DNA of 64,000 nucleotides from Sutcliffiella horikoshii. Lineage in GTDB: Bacteria > Bacillota > Bacilli > Bacillales > Bacillaceae_I. The notes under the pieces are model-generated. The model saw only the letters and a list, made by a program, of their open reading frames with translations. It searched no databases and had not been told where the DNA came from. Each line of letters begins with the position of its first letter. Positions within the stretch are counted from its first letter, which is position 1. Shown one piece after another: positions 33,482 through 41,660 of the stretch. Both the position numbers and the translations under genes were made by a program. The stretch is from NCBI RefSeq assembly GCF_008180725.1, contig NZ_VTEV01000005.1, forward strand, positions 279,637 through 343,636. The letters are read 5' to 3'.

Positions 33482-33904
33482 TTATTCTCCAAAATTTAAT
33501 TGCCAGTGGACGCCAAACTTATCTGTTACTTGTCCGTATAGCTTGCTCCAGAAGGTTTCTTGCAGTTCCATATCAACTTTTCCGCCTTCTTTTAGTTGCT
33601 CAAACCAAGATGTTAAGTTATCTGTGCTATGGCTAACCAGTGCCAGTGTCACATTGTTGCCTTGAATATATTCTTGACCCGGAAAGGTATCCGAGAACAT
33701 CACATTACTACCATCAATAGAAAGGCGAGTATGCATAATACGTTCTTTCGCCTCCTCAGGAAGTGGATAATCCGGGTGTTGCGGACTTTCCCCAAAGGTC
33801 ATAATCTGCGGGGATTCTGTTTGAAACACCTTTGCATAAAATTCAACCGCTTCTCTACAATTCCCGTCAAATACAAGATAAACATCTACAGACACAATCT
33901 TCAC
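33482..33904 (-). CDS. PhnB-like VOC family protein
   Basis: The sequence VDVYLVFDGNCREAVEFYAKVF opens the PhnB/3-demethylubiquinone-like VOC fold, with RLSIDGSNVMFSDTFPG in the middle and TDKFGVHWQLNF at the end. Length 140 is normal. Function unknown. Monocistronic. Confidence 0.87.
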   Translation of the reverse strand: MKIVSVDVYLVFDGNCREAVEFYAKVFQTESPQIMTFGESPQHPDYPLPEEAKERIMHTRLSIDGSNVMFSDTFPGQEYIQGNNVTLALVSHSTDNLTSWFEQLKEGGKVDMELQETFWSKLYGQVTDKFGVHWQLNFGE

Positions 33905-34014
33905 CCCTAGTATGAAATACGTACAATCCTATTTTATCCGATAGTTCTAGTAATAGACACTACTACATCGCACTTCTTTAACTAAGAAATCTATCTTTTC
34001 TTCCAAACACCCGA

Positions 34015-34041
34015 ACCTTTTTACAAGACTTCCATAAAATA
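34015..34041 (+). promoter_or_regulatory. Sigma-K-like promoter of the C1q-like gene
   Basis: AC at 34015-34016, 16 bases, then CATAAAATA at 34033-34041 fits the sigma-K form AC-N16/17-CATANNNTA. It lies 24 bp before the ATG of the C1q-like gene. Confidence 0.6.
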
Positions 34042-34064
34042 ATAGATGAAGGGGAGGTGAATTT

Positions 34065-34610
34065 ATGAAAACGTACCACTATAAAAATGATTCAGGCACT
34101 ACCTTTTATCCCAACCAAAAGAAAAACTCCAAGGACATCACCATCAACGTTAAATGTGGCGACAGTGGCCGAGACCGCATGAACCCGGCATTCCGTGCAC
34201 TTAAAACAGACGTTCAACCTTTAGAAGCCAATGTATCAAGAAAAATTACGTTTGAAAAGGAACAGTTTGATATCGGTAACATCTACAACTCTACTAACTC
34301 TACGTTTGTGCCGCGAGAAAGTGGCGTCTACTATGTTGCAGCAAGCTTTACCTTTGAACCAAATGAAAACGTTCCATACCGTACTCGAATTGACATCGTC
34401 GTTAACGGTGTTACTGTTCAAGTCGACAATGACTACTGGAATCAACTTGACAACCTCAACGTCGTCAGTGTTTCCGGCGTGCTACAACTACAAGCCGGCG
34501 ACCTTGTTGAAATTTTCGGACAAAGCACCACCAACGGCTTCATCGAACCAGACGTCGAAATTCCAAACTTCGCCTACAGCTCCAACTTTGATGCGTTTAA
34601 AGTATCTTAG
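34065..34610 (+). CDS. C1q/TNF-like jelly-roll protein, probable spore-surface protein
   Basis: Residues 60-180 have the C1q/TNF-like pattern: AFRALKT, ITFEKEQFDIGNIYNSTNST, FVPRESGVYYVAASFTF and VSGVLQLQAGDLVEIFGQ. This is the fold of the C-terminal domain of BclA exosporium glycoproteins. Unlike BclA it has no collagen-like Gly-x-y stretch. The sigma-K-like promoter in front points to late mother-cell expression, and it opens a cluster with Ena-like subunits and glycosyltransferases. It could cap a spore appendage or coat the surface; role is inferred. Start ATG 34065 with GGGGAGGTGAATTT. Confidence 0.72.
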   Translation: MKTYHYKNDSGTTFYPNQKKNSKDITINVKCGDSGRDRMNPAFRALKTDVQPLEANVSRKITFEKEQFDIGNIYNSTNSTFVPRESGVYYVAASFTFEPNENVPYRTRIDIVVNGVTVQVDNDYWNQLDNLNVVSVSGVLQLQAGDLVEIFGQSTTNGFIEPDVEIPNFAYSSNFDAFKVS

Positions 34611-34628
34611 AAACTAGGAAAGAGCCAA

Positions 34629-34650
34629 GGGGACAGGCACCGTGACCCAT
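34629..34650 (+). repeat. REP-like element, half copy
   Basis: AGGGGACAGGCACCGTGACCC directly follows the C1q-like gene; no second arm is seen. Confidence 0.65.
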
Positions 34651-34699
34651 TCCTCAACACTTCACCAAACCTTCTCCCCAATTTCCTGACCAACATAAT

Positions 34700-34758
34700 A
34701 AGGACGTTACTTTTGCACCCAGCCTATTCTCTGACCAAGCAAAAGCAACGTCCTTTTC
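34700..34758. terminator. Bidirectional terminator
   Basis: AAGGACGTTACTTTTGC pairs with GCAAAAGCAACGTCCTT around a long loop, followed by TTCC to the right and ATTATG to the left. It lies between the C1q-like gene and a convergent small membrane gene. Confidence 0.7.
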
Positions 34759-34762
34759 CACA

Positions 34763-35005
34763 TTAAGGTCCCAAAAAATAATAACCAATTCCCATTAACC
34801 AAAAGAAACTAAACGTCATAATAAAATTTAAAATAGCTAAGTAATAATGCTTCCCCACCAAACCGAGCGCAAGACCGATCGGACCAACAACGAAAGTCAA
34901 CATCCAAAACGGACTGGCGATACTCATCAACACATTTGGCGTCCAAAGCAACACACAGATGATAAAACAAACAAGTGACGAATTCTTTAGTGCTTTCTTG
35001 CTCAT
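34763..35005 (-). CDS. Small membrane protein, unknown function
   Basis: The 80-residue product has three helices (LVCFIICVLLWTPNVLMSI, WMLTFVVGPIGLALGLVG and AILNFIMTFSFFWLMGIGYY). ATG 35005 follows GGAGAGTGGAGT. Not a family I can name; the ribosome site and the terminator at its end support a real gene. Confidence 0.6.
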   Translation of the reverse strand: MSKKALKNSSLVCFIICVLLWTPNVLMSIASPFWMLTFVVGPIGLALGLVGKHYYLAILNFIMTFSFFWLMGIGYYFLGP

Positions 35006-35100
35006 ACTCCACTCTCCACTTCCTACCTAACTTGCAGGATCTCTTCCCAACTATTTTACCAATTAAATATATACATAGAACCTTATTTTCGAGAGAAAAA

Positions 35101-35143
35101 GGGACAGGCCCGGTGACCCGCACTGGGTCATCGTGCCTGTCCC
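35101..35143. repeat. REP-like hairpin, full form
   Basis: GGGACAGGC pairs with GCCTGTCCC and, inside, TGACCC with GGGTCA, with five bases at the tip. Same design as 33380-33421. Confidence 0.85.
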
Positions 35144-35214
35144 CTCAACCGACCCCGGAATAATCCTCTCGCATAAAACGTACATTGTATAAAGGGAAAG
35201 GGGCGCAATGTGTG

Positions 35215-36009
35215 ATGAAGAAGGATGATAGCCATTGCATCAATACAGTTGAGGTTCTTGATTGGGTGCAGCATTCATTTTCGATTGATCTATTAAGTTG
35301 TTTTCATAAGCAAAGGAAAAACAGAACCACAACAAAGATCCAAGGTGTTTATGAGCTCCATGGAGACTCAACCGAAATTTTATGGGAGTGTCCGGACAAG
35401 TTAAAGATCGCTGGGACACTAACCATCCACTGCACGGAGAATAAGGACTACATATCCGTCCTCATCAATGACCAACCCTCGATATCCATTACCAGGCAAA
35501 ATGCCTCCCGCTCCTTCACATCTTCCCATCTAAAAAAAATCGAAATTAAAGGATCCACTCCGTCCACTTTTAGCAGTGGAAAATATGACATCACCCTACA
35601 CATCCAAACCCCACCCTCTAAACCAACACCTTCACCTTGCTATTTTTCCGACTACAACGGGACCGCAACTCCGCTTACTTGCCAAGCCACCCTTCCCTCC
35701 AACCCTGATATCTCCACACAAACGCAAAAAGCCTCCCTTCTAATCAGAGGCTTTGTTACCGTTTCTATACAAGATAATTCCCCTTCTACCTTGCCCATCT
35801 ATTACAAAACCTACGTAAACATGTACGCACCAAAAGGAGCTGCCATCCATGCCGAACTCTCCTCGGTTCAAGTAATCCCTACCATCATACCCGGCTCTCC
35901 AGAGGAGGAGCTGTCATACCTTTATGTGAATGTCTCTGGAAAAATAAATGTAGAAACACTCAAGAAGACCAACATTACCCTGAAAGGAATGTACCCACCA
36001 GAGCATTGA
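35215..36009 (+). CDS. Spore-surface cluster protein with N-terminal VLDWV motif
   Basis: I start it at ATG 35215 (MKKDDSHCINTVEVLDWV) behind AAAGGGGCGC; the frame also has a TTG at 35185. The 264 residues are mostly beta-strand with Ser, Thr and Pro-rich stretches, and hold a few Cys (C8, C32). The N-terminal Cys followed by VEVLDWV recalls Bacillus exosporium or Ena-associated proteins, from memory rather than a search. It sits five bases from the convergent end of an Ena-like gene. Likely a structural or anchoring protein of the same surface structure; unproven. Confidence 0.5.
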   Translation: MKKDDSHCINTVEVLDWVQHSFSIDLLSCFHKQRKNRTTTKIQGVYELHGDSTEILWECPDKLKIAGTLTIHCTENKDYISVLINDQPSISITRQNASRSFTSSHLKKIEIKGSTPSTFSSGKYDITLHIQTPPSKPTPSPCYFSDYNGTATPLTCQATLPSNPDISTQTQKASLLIRGFVTVSIQDNSPSTLPIYYKTYVNMYAPKGAAIHAELSSVQVIPTIIPGSPEEELSYLYVNVSGKINVETLKKTNITLKGMYPPEH

Positions 36010-36014
36010 AATTT

Positions 36015-36362
36015 TCATATAAAATAATGCACATCACAACAATATCGCCCGTAACAAAAGAATGACTGAAGCCCCGGCTCACAAGTTACCCTAATCTCTT
36101 TGACATTTTTAAAGGTCCTGGAGCGAGTGTTGTTCGTTGTGACAGTGAACGTTTCGACACAACCTTTTCTATCCACCACTTGCACCGTCACGCCTTCACC
36201 GCAACTTTCGGCCAAGAAAACAGATAAGGTACAAACTGCCACACTCTTATTCGATTCCCACAGCACCACATTTTCTTCCCCACAACCTAGTGAAAAATGG
36301 CCCGAAAAAGAATCCGTCACCTTCTCCCTCTCTTTCTCAAAGCACCAAGTAACCACACTCAC
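36015..36362 (-). CDS. Ena-like (S-Ena, DUF3992) endospore appendage subunit 1
   Basis: The 115-residue protein is a compact beta-sandwich, with FTVTTNNTRSRTFKNVKEIR and the terminal GRYCCDVHYFI. This is the pattern of the DUF3992 subunits that build S-type endospore appendages in the Bacillus cereus group, where N-terminal cysteines cross-link neighbouring subunits through strand exchange and disulfides. There are seven Cys in all. It is the second gene of a leftward operon, 31 bp behind another Ena-like gene. Identification is by motif memory, not a search. Confidence 0.68.
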   Translation of the reverse strand: MSVVTWCFEKEREKVTDSFSGHFSLGCGEENVVLWESNKSVAVCTLSVFLAESCGEGVTVQVVDRKGCVETFTVTTNNTRSRTFKNVKEIRVTCEPGLQSFFCYGRYCCDVHYFI

Positions 36363-36393
36363 GCCCTCACCTCATTTCAAGCACACAATTTTT

Positions 36394-36717
36394 TTAAGCC
36401 AACACTCGTTTATACAAGGTTATGCAATAGGTCCCGTTATCACCTGTGGCTGCTGTAATGGCAAAAGCAGTCGGTGTTGAAACAGATTGAGACACAGTAG
36501 ATCCTGGGGCAGCTATTATTTCTGTTGCACCATTTATTGTCCCAGTTGCATTAGTAGCGCTAGAAGCCGAATTAAAAAGAGAAAAAGTCCCCTGGGAATA
36601 TTGACCGGCAGCAGCAGACCATACTGTCACAATGGTTCCCGTTCCTAAAAAATTCCCTGAAATACATTCTTGAAAAAGTTGTGCTTGTGGCGCACAGTTT
36701 GAATTATTACAACACAT
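36394..36717 (-). CDS. Ena-like (S-Ena, DUF3992) endospore appendage subunit 2
   Basis: The 107-residue protein starts MCCNNSNCAPQ, a Cys-rich N-terminal connector as in Ena1A/B, followed by a Thr/Ser/Ala-rich beta domain and the ending GTYCITLYKRV. In S-Ena fibres the connector's Cys pair bonds to Cys residues of earlier subunits, giving heat- and protease-proof fibres. ATG 36717 has GGAGGGATTTGGA. A sigma-K-like promoter (AC-N17-CATAGCATG) lies 30-57 bp upstream. First gene of a two-gene operon with 36015-36362. Confidence 0.68.
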   Translation of the reverse strand: MCCNNSNCAPQAQLFQECISGNFLGTGTIVTVWSAAAGQYSQGTFSLFNSASSATNATGTINGATEIIAAPGSTVSQSVSTPTAFAITAATGDNGTYCITLYKRVLA

Positions 36718-36745
36718 TCCAAATCCCTCCTATACGGTTCTTTTC

Positions 36746-36773
36746 CATGCTATGAAGTTGTGCCCATAAATGT
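36746..36773 (-). promoter_or_regulatory. Sigma-K-like promoter of the Ena-like operon
   Basis: Leftward, AC (36773-36772), 17 bases, then CATAGCATG (36754-36746); it differs from CATANNNTA in one base. Confidence 0.5.
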
Positions 36774-36815
36774 TTGGGCGCTTTTGAATATTTTTCACCA
36801 CCTGCCCATAAATGT
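36761..36815. promoter_or_regulatory. Pair of 13-bp direct repeats between divergent sigma-K-like promoters
   Basis: TGCCCATAAATGT occurs at 36761-36773 and 36803-36815, 42 bp (about four helical turns) apart. The first overlaps the -35 of the leftward promoter and the second abuts the -10 of the rightward one. Its complement contains TATGGGC, close to half of the GerE consensus. Confidence 0.5.
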
Positions 36816-36824
36816 CATACCTTA
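36797..36824 (+). promoter_or_regulatory. Sigma-K-like promoter of the glycosyltransferase operon
   Basis: AC at 36797-36798, 17 bases, then CATACCTTA at 36816-36824, a full match to CATANNNTA. It lies 38 bp before the ATG at 36863. Confidence 0.6.
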
Positions 36825-36862
36825 CAATAGCTAAAGCCCAATTTATGAAAGGGAGCGGGATA

Positions 36863-37963
36863 ATGATTGAAGTAAGCCTATGTATGATTGTGAAGGATGA
36901 AGAAGCTGTATTAGCGCGATGCTTGGAATGTGTAAAAAATATAGTAGATGAAATTATTATCGTGGATACAGGCTCGACGGATCGAACAAAAGAAATTGCC
37001 CAATCCTACACGTCTAACGTATATGACTTTAAATGGATCAACGATTTTGCCGCAGCAAGAAATTTCGCCTTTTCCAAAGCCACTAAGGACTATATTTTCT
37101 GGCTCGATGCAGATGATGTGATGGAAGTAAAAGATCAGCAATCGTTTCTCAAACTGAAAGCCACTATTCCCCCAGAAGTGGATAGCGTCCTCATGAATTA
37201 TCACATCCACTTTGACAATGCCGGCAACCCGACATTCAGTACAATGCGCAACAGGATGGTAAAACGAAGCTGTCAGTTCAAATGGGTAGGCGAAGTGCAT
37301 GAATGCCTAAATGTGCACGGTTTGGTCGCCCAAAGCAACACCGTCATCTACCATAAAAAAGAGAAAAGTTCCGCAGGGAGAAATCTGAAGATCTATCAGG
37401 AAAAACTTAAGCAAGAGAACAGCTTTTCCTCTAGAGACCTTTTTTACTATGCCAATGAGTTATTAGCGAACCACTATTATCAAGAAGCTATTATAGAATA
37501 TGATATTTACCTAAAAGATACATCAGGATGGGTAGAAGACCGAGTCGCAGCCTGCATCCAAAAGTCCATCTGCTACTACCACTTACAACAGCCAGTTCAG
37601 CAAGTTTCTGCGTTATGTGAGTCTTTTTTATTCGATATCCCACGATCAGAAGTATGCTGCCGATTAGGAGAGGTTTTCCTAAATCAATTAGCTGATCCCG
37701 ATAAAGCAATATTTTGGTATACCTTTTCCTTAAACTTACCTGCCCCACCAACCTTAAGGGGTTTATACAATGAGCCACATACACGGACATGGCTGCCACA
37801 CATTCAATTAGCCGCGGCCTATGAAAGGAAAAACGACCTAGAGAAAGCCCTTCATCACACAAAAATCGCACTTGAGATCAACCCTGATAATTTGAACATA
37901 CAGCAAAATAACGACATGTTGCTAACCAAACTAACAAAAGAGGAGGACACCTCCTATGCATAA
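36863..37963 (+). CDS. GT2 family glycosyltransferase with C-terminal TPR region
   Basis: The GT-A domain is clear: EVSLCMIVKDEEAVLARCLE, DEIIIVDTGSTDRTKEIA and the metal-binding FWLDADDVM. This is the SunS-like subgroup that acts on peptides or proteins. A helical C-terminal half (residues 200-366) has TPR-type repeats (AAAYERKNDLEKALHHTKIA). ATG 36863 lies behind AAAGGGAGCGGG, with a sigma-K-like promoter upstream. It overlaps the next gene by eight bases. It probably glycosylates surface proteins of this cluster. Confidence 0.85.
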   Translation: MIEVSLCMIVKDEEAVLARCLECVKNIVDEIIIVDTGSTDRTKEIAQSYTSNVYDFKWINDFAAARNFAFSKATKDYIFWLDADDVMEVKDQQSFLKLKATIPPEVDSVLMNYHIHFDNAGNPTFSTMRNRMVKRSCQFKWVGEVHECLNVHGLVAQSNTVIYHKKEKSSAGRNLKIYQEKLKQENSFSSRDLFYYANELLANHYYQEAIIEYDIYLKDTSGWVEDRVAACIQKSICYYHLQQPVQQVSALCESFLFDIPRSEVCCRLGEVFLNQLADPDKAIFWYTFSLNLPAPPTLRGLYNEPHTRTWLPHIQLAAAYERKNDLEKALHHTKIALEINPDNLNIQQNNDMLLTKLTKEEDTSYA

Positions 37964-39854
37964 AACGCAAGAACGCCAAGCTCTCTTCTCATCAGCCGTC
38001 CGTTATTTTACAAATCGAGAATACGAAAAGGCTTACGCAGTTCTTTTTGAAAAATTAACTGCAGAAGACGACTCCAACGATGTTAACGGCCTCTTATCTA
38101 TTTTCGGCTATGCATCAGGGTGTGAATCCATCGGAGAATTTTATGAGCAAAAGATAGATACAGAAACAACGCAAAGCCTTCTTTTACAATATCCCTCTTT
38201 CATTCCAGCCCTAGCGAGACAAAAGGATAAAGCAAGATGGGCAAATTACAAAAGAGAGCGAAACCATGCTGAAAGACTACGATTCGCTGTCACTGCGCCT
38301 TTATGTACAGGAGAAGTTCTAGAGATTGGTTGCGCCAACGGAGACCTTAGCTCCCATATCGCCATGCATGCCACAAATGTGTACGGAATTGACATTGATC
38401 CAGTTGCCATTGAACTTGCAAGGCTTAAATGCTATCAGTATGGCTTTACCAATGTTCAGTTTCAGCTTGGAGATGGCGGGAACTTAAGTTTACCAAGCAA
38501 GCAATTTGATACCGTTGTTCTCGCTGAAGTGCTAGAGCATGTCCCAGAACCGGAAAAAATCGTGAAAGAAGCTGTGCGATTATGTAAGCCAAAAGGTACC
38601 GTCCTCATTAGCGTTCCAAGAGGATATATGATTCCTGACCATGACCATATCAACCTTTTCACAAAAGAAAGCTTGCTATCCTTCCTGCAAAAGACCGTAA
38701 ATCCAGAGTCTTATGAATGGATGGATGAGGTTCCAAATCAGTGGATGCTCTTAAAGCTGACACTTCCAGATGACGGGCAACCGTTCCAGCAACACGCTAA
38801 TTTGCGACGATTCTTTTTACCACCGCATCCTTTAGAACCTATGGAAGCGAAAAAAGTTTCCGTCATTGTGCCGACTTTTAATAGATGCGACTATCTTCAA
38901 CAAGCCTTAAATAGCATCACCAAACAAACCTATAAAAATATTGAAATCATTGTCGTAAACGATGGTTCAACAGATGGAACCGAAGAAATGCTCGCAAATT
39001 ACCCTTACCCGCTAAAAGTAATTTCTAAAGAAAACGGAGGAAAAGCAGCGGCATTAAATACGGCACTTCCTTATGTAACAGGAGAATACGTTTGGATTTT
39101 TGACGATGATGATCTGGCTTTGCCGGCAAAATTAGAGCTTCAAGTTCGACAATTCGAGCGGAATCCTGATATGGGGCTAATTCATACATCCGCTATCATT
39201 TGCAAAATGGAAGACCAAAAGCCCACCTTCCAAGGATATTGGCACGCAGAATCCACTACCTACGAAGAACAGGTACTAAAGAAATTCCGCGGCAACTACT
39301 ATTTTTCACCAACCGTAATTGTGAAAAAATCTGTTCTTGATCAAGTAGGCTTGTTTGACGAGAACCTAATCCGAGCACAGGATTATGACATGTGGTTTAG
39401 AATTTCCACCCTAACGAAAGTAGCCGCCTTCCCTATCCCAACAATCTTTTACCGAAAGCACGACGGCATAAGAGGAACAAAGGAGAAACCGTTAAAGGCA
39501 GAAGATCTCCAGAACAACCTTCTTCATGCAGACCAATATATTATAAAAAAGGCCTATAAAATGGACTGGGATACACTTTTTCCATGGCATTCACCTGACC
39601 TATCACATTCATCCAAAATAGAGATTAAGCTCGAACGTGCGATTTATTTAGCTCAATATCAGTTAGTTGAAGAGTGTGAGGCAGATTTGACTGAAGCCTT
39701 CAAATTTATTGAATCTGATGAGAGAGCCTGCATTTCTCCAAAAGGAATGACTGTCATAAAGCATATTAAAGAAACCACCTACCACTCTTTGGAGGAAAAA
39801 GGACAGGAAATTGTGCGAAATTTGGTTGCCGTCATGGAAGAAAGAAGCAAGTAA
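37956..39854 (+). CDS. Fused SAM methyltransferase - GT2 glycosyltransferase
   Basis: An N-terminal helical part (1-95) is followed by a class I methyltransferase (residues 105-215: VLEIGCANGDLSSHIA, YGIDIDPVAIELA, VVLAEVLEHVPEPEKIVK) and a GT2 glycosyltransferase (residues 305-520: VSVIVPTFNRCDYLQQALNS, IIVVNDGSTDGTEEML, WIFDDDDLALPAK). Such fusions can add O-methylated sugars, as on BclA-type exosporium glycans. Start overlaps the upstream glycosyltransferase, so the two are co-translated. The acceptor is presumably one of the surface proteins encoded next to it. Confidence 0.85.
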   Translation: MHKTQERQALFSSAVRYFTNREYEKAYAVLFEKLTAEDDSNDVNGLLSIFGYASGCESIGEFYEQKIDTETTQSLLLQYPSFIPALARQKDKARWANYKRERNHAERLRFAVTAPLCTGEVLEIGCANGDLSSHIAMHATNVYGIDIDPVAIELARLKCYQYGFTNVQFQLGDGGNLSLPSKQFDTVVLAEVLEHVPEPEKIVKEAVRLCKPKGTVLISVPRGYMIPDHDHINLFTKESLLSFLQKTVNPESYEWMDEVPNQWMLLKLTLPDDGQPFQQHANLRRFFLPPHPLEPMEAKKVSVIVPTFNRCDYLQQALNSITKQTYKNIEIIVVNDGSTDGTEEMLANYPYPLKVISKENGGKAAALNTALPYVTGEYVWIFDDDDLALPAKLELQVRQFERNPDMGLIHTSAIICKMEDQKPTFQGYWHAESTTYEEQVLKKFRGNYYFSPTVIVKKSVLDQVGLFDENLIRAQDYDMWFRISTLTKVAAFPIPTIFYRKHDGIRGTKEKPLKAEDLQNNLLHADQYIIKKAYKMDWDTLFPWHSPDLSHSSKIEIKLERAIYLAQYQLVEECEADLTEAFKFIESDERACISPKGMTVIKHIKETTYHSLEEKGQEIVRNLVAVMEERSK

Positions 39855-39868
39855 AGGGTGTGGAAGTA

Positions 39869-41119
39869 ATGGGAAAATTGAATGGGTGTATAAGCACCTC
39901 AAATAACGGAGTCATAGAAGACGTTAATATCGTTGGTGTAGGGCCTGAAGTTAATTCGCAATTTAATGAACTAGCTGTGGCAGCTAGAACGCCGGTAATT
40001 GAGCTGACTTCTACTTATGGAATATCTGCTTTACGGGATGCTATTGAAACAACAGGTACCGGTACAGTGACCAATGATACTGTAGAGTACTTAATTAATA
40101 CAGGAACAGGTGCAGGAGCAGAAGCAGTGCTAGACTCCGCTCAAAGAGGGAGATATCAGCCGGGCTATGCAGTTGAAGCAGGGATTGGAGCAAGGTCGAT
40201 GACTTCCCCCGTAGGTGACCAAGTAGCAAGGTGGGGCCTTTTTGATGATCAAAACGGCGCATTCTTCGGAGTAAATAGTTCAGGTATTTTCCTCGGATAC
40301 AGACGAAATGGAATAGATACAGTTGTTCCTCAAGCTAGCTGGAACATTGATCCTGCCAATGGAGCAGGACCCAGCGGCATAAGCTTAAATCTATCAAATG
40401 GAAATATCTATCAAATCGTCTTCTCCTGGTATGGCTACGGGGTCATAGAATGGCAAATTGTTGCTCAAAATCCAGTTGACCTTTCTCAACAAATAATTAC
40501 AGTGCACAGAGTTAAGCCTATCAGCCAAACAAGTTTCACCGATCCTAACCTTCCACTGAGAGGGCAAGTGGAAAACGGTGCAACAACCGGTACAAATTTA
40601 ACGTTATTTGTAGCTGGGAGACAATATAGTATTATTGGAAACTACAAACCTGTGTTCAGAGTAACATCAGAGAGAAGAAGCTTCACTGCTACTACAACTT
40701 TATCACCAGTTATTAGCTTCCAACGAAAAGCGATATTTCCTGCCGGATCTGGGAGGCCAAATTCCGTTAACGTAACATTGGAGGGCCTTGATCTATTGAC
40801 GGGAGCTGACATATATTATCAAGTTCTATTGGGTTCTACAATTAATGGAACATTTGTTAACTTTCCAACCGCAACAACCAATATACCTAACAGTGAAACG
40901 GCATTACTAGTTAATAATAACTCCACTACTTTTACTACATTAGGGCAAGTAATCTTTCAAGGGTTAGCTGCAGGAGCTCAAGGTAACACCCGTTCTCTAA
41001 CCACAGGAAGCCTACTAAATCTTGTTCTGGCAGATAATCAAATTATCACACTCGCTGTCGCAACATTCACTGGAACTACCCCCATACAAGCTGTACTTAG
41101 AGTTTCAGAGGAATGGTAA
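39869..41119 (+). CDS. Fibre-like surface protein with lectin-type beta domain
   Basis: I start it at ATG 39869 (MGKLNGCIST) behind AAAGGGTGTGGA; a GTG at 39860 is in frame. Residues 40-230 contain ELTSTYGISALRDAIETTGT, DSAQRGRYQPGYAVEAGIGA, VARWGLFDDQNGAFFGV and VFSWYGYGVIEWQIV, a pattern I associate with phage tail or receptor-binding proteins and with some Bacillus surface proteins. The last 170 residues are Thr/Asn-rich beta strands. It directly follows the two glycosyltransferase genes, so it may be their acceptor or the tip of an appendage. Low Cys content, unlike the Ena-like subunits. Confidence 0.55.
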   Translation: MGKLNGCISTSNNGVIEDVNIVGVGPEVNSQFNELAVAARTPVIELTSTYGISALRDAIETTGTGTVTNDTVEYLINTGTGAGAEAVLDSAQRGRYQPGYAVEAGIGARSMTSPVGDQVARWGLFDDQNGAFFGVNSSGIFLGYRRNGIDTVVPQASWNIDPANGAGPSGISLNLSNGNIYQIVFSWYGYGVIEWQIVAQNPVDLSQQIITVHRVKPISQTSFTDPNLPLRGQVENGATTGTNLTLFVAGRQYSIIGNYKPVFRVTSERRSFTATTTLSPVISFQRKAIFPAGSGRPNSVNVTLEGLDLLTGADIYYQVLLGSTINGTFVNFPTATTNIPNSETALLVNNNSTTFTTLGQVIFQGLAAGAQGNTRSLTTGSLLNLVLADNQIITLAVATFTGTTPIQAVLRVSEEW

Positions 41120-41122
41120 GCT

Positions 41123-41512
41123 CTAAAACTTATAGTTTAATGTAAAAGAAATTTGAAAACCAGCCGAGAATGTTCCGGTTTGGTTCAACGGAAAAGACGT
41201 TACCGCCACTTGTATGCTATTAATATTTCCAAAGGTCCTTGCCTCACTCTCTCCTGGTGCGACTGTAAACTGGGTTGCCGTATTTTCATTAATCATCACA
41301 GCGACCGAACCAGTGGAAGTTGAGGCATTCACCACAAGAATCGTCCCATTAATGGAGAAATTGGTCGCATCGGTATAGATTGTTGAAAACACATTAAGGT
41401 CAGTAATCGGAGTAGGATCAGCAACCGCTATGGTCCTACTCCGTGATAAATCCATACAAACGGAATCATTCACATTATCATAACTACTTGTACCACAACC
41501 TCGACATCCCAT
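41123..41512 (-). CDS. Ena-like (S-Ena, DUF3992) endospore appendage subunit 3
   Basis: This 129-residue protein has an N-terminal Cys-rich connector (MGCRGCGTSS, then VCMDLS) and a beta-sandwich ending GFQISFTLNYKF, with NENTATQFTVAPGESEARTF as the DUF3992-like core. It converges on the fibre-like gene with a three-base gap. A CATATACTA box (41551-41543, leftward) matches the sigma-K -10 form, but no good AC is seen at the right distance. Role as an appendage subunit is inferred from fold pattern and neighbours. Confidence 0.62.
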   Translation of the reverse strand: MGCRGCGTSSYDNVNDSVCMDLSRSRTIAVADPTPITDLNVFSTIYTDATNFSINGTILVVNASTSTGSVAVMINENTATQFTVAPGESEARTFGNINSIQVAVTSFPLNQTGTFSAGFQISFTLNYKF

Positions 41513-41583
41513 CGTTCACACCCCGCTCATACTCATATGTTTTAGTATATGCAGAGAGTTTTTGGAAGGCTTGGGCGGGTTGA

Positions 41584-41634
41584 GGGGACAGGCACAACCA
41601 CCCACGAGTGGGTCTGCGCTGTGCCTATCTTGTC
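41584..41634. repeat. REP-like hairpin, degenerate full copy
   Basis: GGGGACAGGCAC-AACCACCCA-CGAG-TGGGT-GTGCCTATCTTGTC keeps both arms with an eroded outer end. Confidence 0.7.
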
Positions 41635-41660
41635 TTTCTCGTGGAATTTTAGGTTTAGCT

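Noticed and set aside
34231-34617. 128-codon frame overlapping the C1q-like gene
   Set aside because: Same-strand shadow of a well-supported gene with good ribosome site and promoter.
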